Shown here: positions 62,822-64,000 of the stretch, in pieces
Numbering within the stretch: position 1 is the stretch's first letter
Layout: each line of letters starts with the position of its first letter
NCBI RefSeq assembly: GCF_009663145.1
Contig: NZ_VKHR01000007.1
Location: 1 to 64,000, forward strand
DNA length: 64,000 nucleotides
Reading direction: 5' to 3'
DNA from: Shewanella sp. TC10
Lineage (GTDB): Bacteria; Pseudomonadota; Gammaproteobacteria; Enterobacterales; Shewanellaceae
The notes under the pieces: generated by a model
Told to the model about the DNA's origin: nothing
Databases searched by the model: none
Seen by the model: the letters and a program-made list of their open reading frames with translations, nothing else
Translations under genes and position numbers: made by a program

Positions 62822-64000
62822 ATGCAGATGATAAGTCGGTTCTTGATTTGTACATTTCTCCTAGCCCATGCTTTAACGGGTCTCGCTTTTGCTGATTCTG
62901 GTACTAATTATGATCTCACTCTTAATACCGAAATTTATAATACCGAAGATGGCTTATCACAAGTAACAGTTACTAGCATAGTTGAAGACAAAGACGGGTT
63001 TGTCTGGTTAGGAACTGTAAACGGTTTAAATCGCTTTGACGGAACAAATTTTAAACACTTTTTTGCTGAAGATGGCCGCTCAAACTTACCAAGCTCTTTC
63101 ATTAAAACTTTAATTGTAGACAACCAAAACAGGATAATTGTTGGTACTGATTTAGGTTTAGCAATATACGATGATGAATCCGAATCATTTACAAAAATAG
63201 AAATTGATAATAAACCTCTGTCAGAAGCCATTTGGTCAATAGCACCTCTATCTAAAGGAATAGCTATAGGTTTAAATAATAAAATTTTAATATTAAGCGA
63301 TAACCTAACTAGAGTATTATGGGAGTTTAACAGTGAGGTTTTACAAGAGGTTAAAAAGGTCATTGAAGTAGGTAACAGCCTCTTTATTCGAAATTATAAT
63401 GGTATTGTTTTTAAGTTAGAAGATAATAAGCTATCAACGGTTGCTTACAAATCCAATGACATTGGAATTATTTCAAATAAATTATTTATATCTACTAATG
63501 ATGGCTTGTACAGTATAAAAAATAACAACAAAGAAAAAGTATCAGATATTGTTATGACCTACCTTGAACCATCAAGAAACGGTGATGAGTTAACTTCAAT
63601 AATAGACTCCGATATTGTAAGGATAGATAGTAATAACAGAATAAAGAAAATAGGGTTTATCGAACAAGATGCATCAAGAAAACGCCCTTATATAAAAGAA
63701 ACTAAATCTGCCATTTTTATAACCGATGTCAATTTAGGTGTCATTAAAATAGATAGAAATCGAAATCTTATAAAAAACTCAAAATTTATTAAAGAAAACA
63801 TTTGGGCTATTACACAAACAGATGAAAACATATTTTTAGCAACAGACTCTTTGGATGTAAGAGTTTTAGACAAATCTCTAAAGTATTTATATTCAGTAAC
63901 GATTGAAAACGCATCAGGCCCAAAATCGATAAAAGTTTTAAACAACCAACTCTATACAGGGAATATTACAGGTTTAACTAAAACAGACCTTTCGACTTTA
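62822..64000 (+). CDS. Secreted two-component-regulator beta-propeller sensor (3' end outside window)
   Basis: An open frame of 393 codons runs from ATG at 62822 to the window edge with no stop. It starts with a signal peptide (MISRFLICTFLLAHALTGLAFA). Propeller repeats then follow: NTEDGLSQVTVTSIVEDKDGFVWLGTVNGLNRFDG (about residues 40-74), LIVDNQNRIIVGTDLGLAIYDD and KLFISTNDGLYSIKNN. This is the Reg_prop type that in relatives precedes a Y_Y_Y domain, a membrane helix and a GGDEF or histidine-kinase output; that part lies outside the window. The gene is clearly more A+T-rich than its neighbours. Confidence 0.85.
   Translation, partial: MQMISRFLICTFLLAHALTGLAFADSGTNYDLTLNTEIYNTEDGLSQVTVTSIVEDKDGFVWLGTVNGLNRFDGTNFKHFFAEDGRSNLPSSFIKTLIVDNQNRIIVGTDLGLAIYDDESESFTKIEIDNKPLSEAIWSIAPLSKGIAIGLNNKILILSDNLTRVLWEFNSEVLQEVKKVIEVGNSLFIRNYNGIVFKLEDNKLSTVAYKSNDIGIISNKLFISTNDGLYSIKNNNKEKVSDIVMTYLEPSRNGDELTSIIDSDIVRIDSNNRIKKIGFIEQDASRKRPYIKETKSAIFITDVNLGVIKIDRNRNLIKNSKFIKENIWAITQTDENIFLATDSLDVRVLDKSLKYLYSVTIENASGPKSIKVLNNQLYTGNITGLTKTDLSTL

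Overview
The window looks like chromosomal DNA of a Shewanella-type marine gammaproteobacterium. The base for this is gene order and content: a trp operon with separate trpG and fused trpCF, rnm-yciO beside the trp leader, purF-cvpA-dedD-folC-truA-fimV/hubP-asd-pdxB, and fabB/mnmC-yfcL...aroC-prmB/smrB-sixA, together with an A+T-leaning base composition. The species call is an inference; no rRNA is present.

Layout. 1-400: a fragment of a secreted-protein reading frame, a terminator, a decayed tRNA-Ser half and an intact tRNA-Ser(UGA). 449-5011 (minus): small repeat lipoprotein, rluB-scpB-scpA, yciO-rnm. 5243-12323 (plus): trp leader peptide with attenuator, then trpE-G-D-CF-B-A. 12646-14316 (plus): yciB, yciI, xthA. 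14632-16522: a periplasmic binding-protein-like gene and a two-motif aspartic protease.

16671-19509 (minus) is the main accessory region. Five short genes, each followed by an imperfect palindrome of about 100 bp with attC-type ends, lie in one orientation, plus a RidA-family gene with a degenerate site. No integron integrase is visible. This is an integrase-less cassette array (CALIN-like). It carries an SMI1/KNR4 (SUKH) protein, a band-7-like membrane protein, an SH3-like lipoprotein and two unknowns.

20004-24465 (minus): an isoquinoline-1-oxidoreductase-type molybdenum hydroxylase with its XdhC and MobA-like maturation factors. 24725-37126: mostly single genes (MBL hydrolase, S33 peptidase, HlyD-type adaptor pair, SPFH protein, topB with a LexA box, a 60-residue protein behind an FNR-type box, VOC protein, second signal peptidase, dienelactone hydrolase, DUF2164). 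37191-37457: a non-coding element with perfect 18-bp terminal inverted repeats (MITE-like).

37548-59558: conserved housekeeping blocks for purine, folate, tRNA modification, polar organisation, lysine/threonine, pyridoxal, fatty acid and chorismate synthesis, release-factor methylation and ribosome rescue. 59734-62547: a pitrilysin-family protease. The window ends inside an A+T-rich gene for a secreted beta-propeller sensor.

Two themes cut across the window. First, small 12-26 bp tandem arrays of unrelated sequence recur in many intergenic regions and, as in-frame versions, inside several genes. Second, the trp genes, aroC and pdxB make this a locus rich in chorismate/tryptophan and cofactor synthesis, with trp expression apparently set by classical attenuation.
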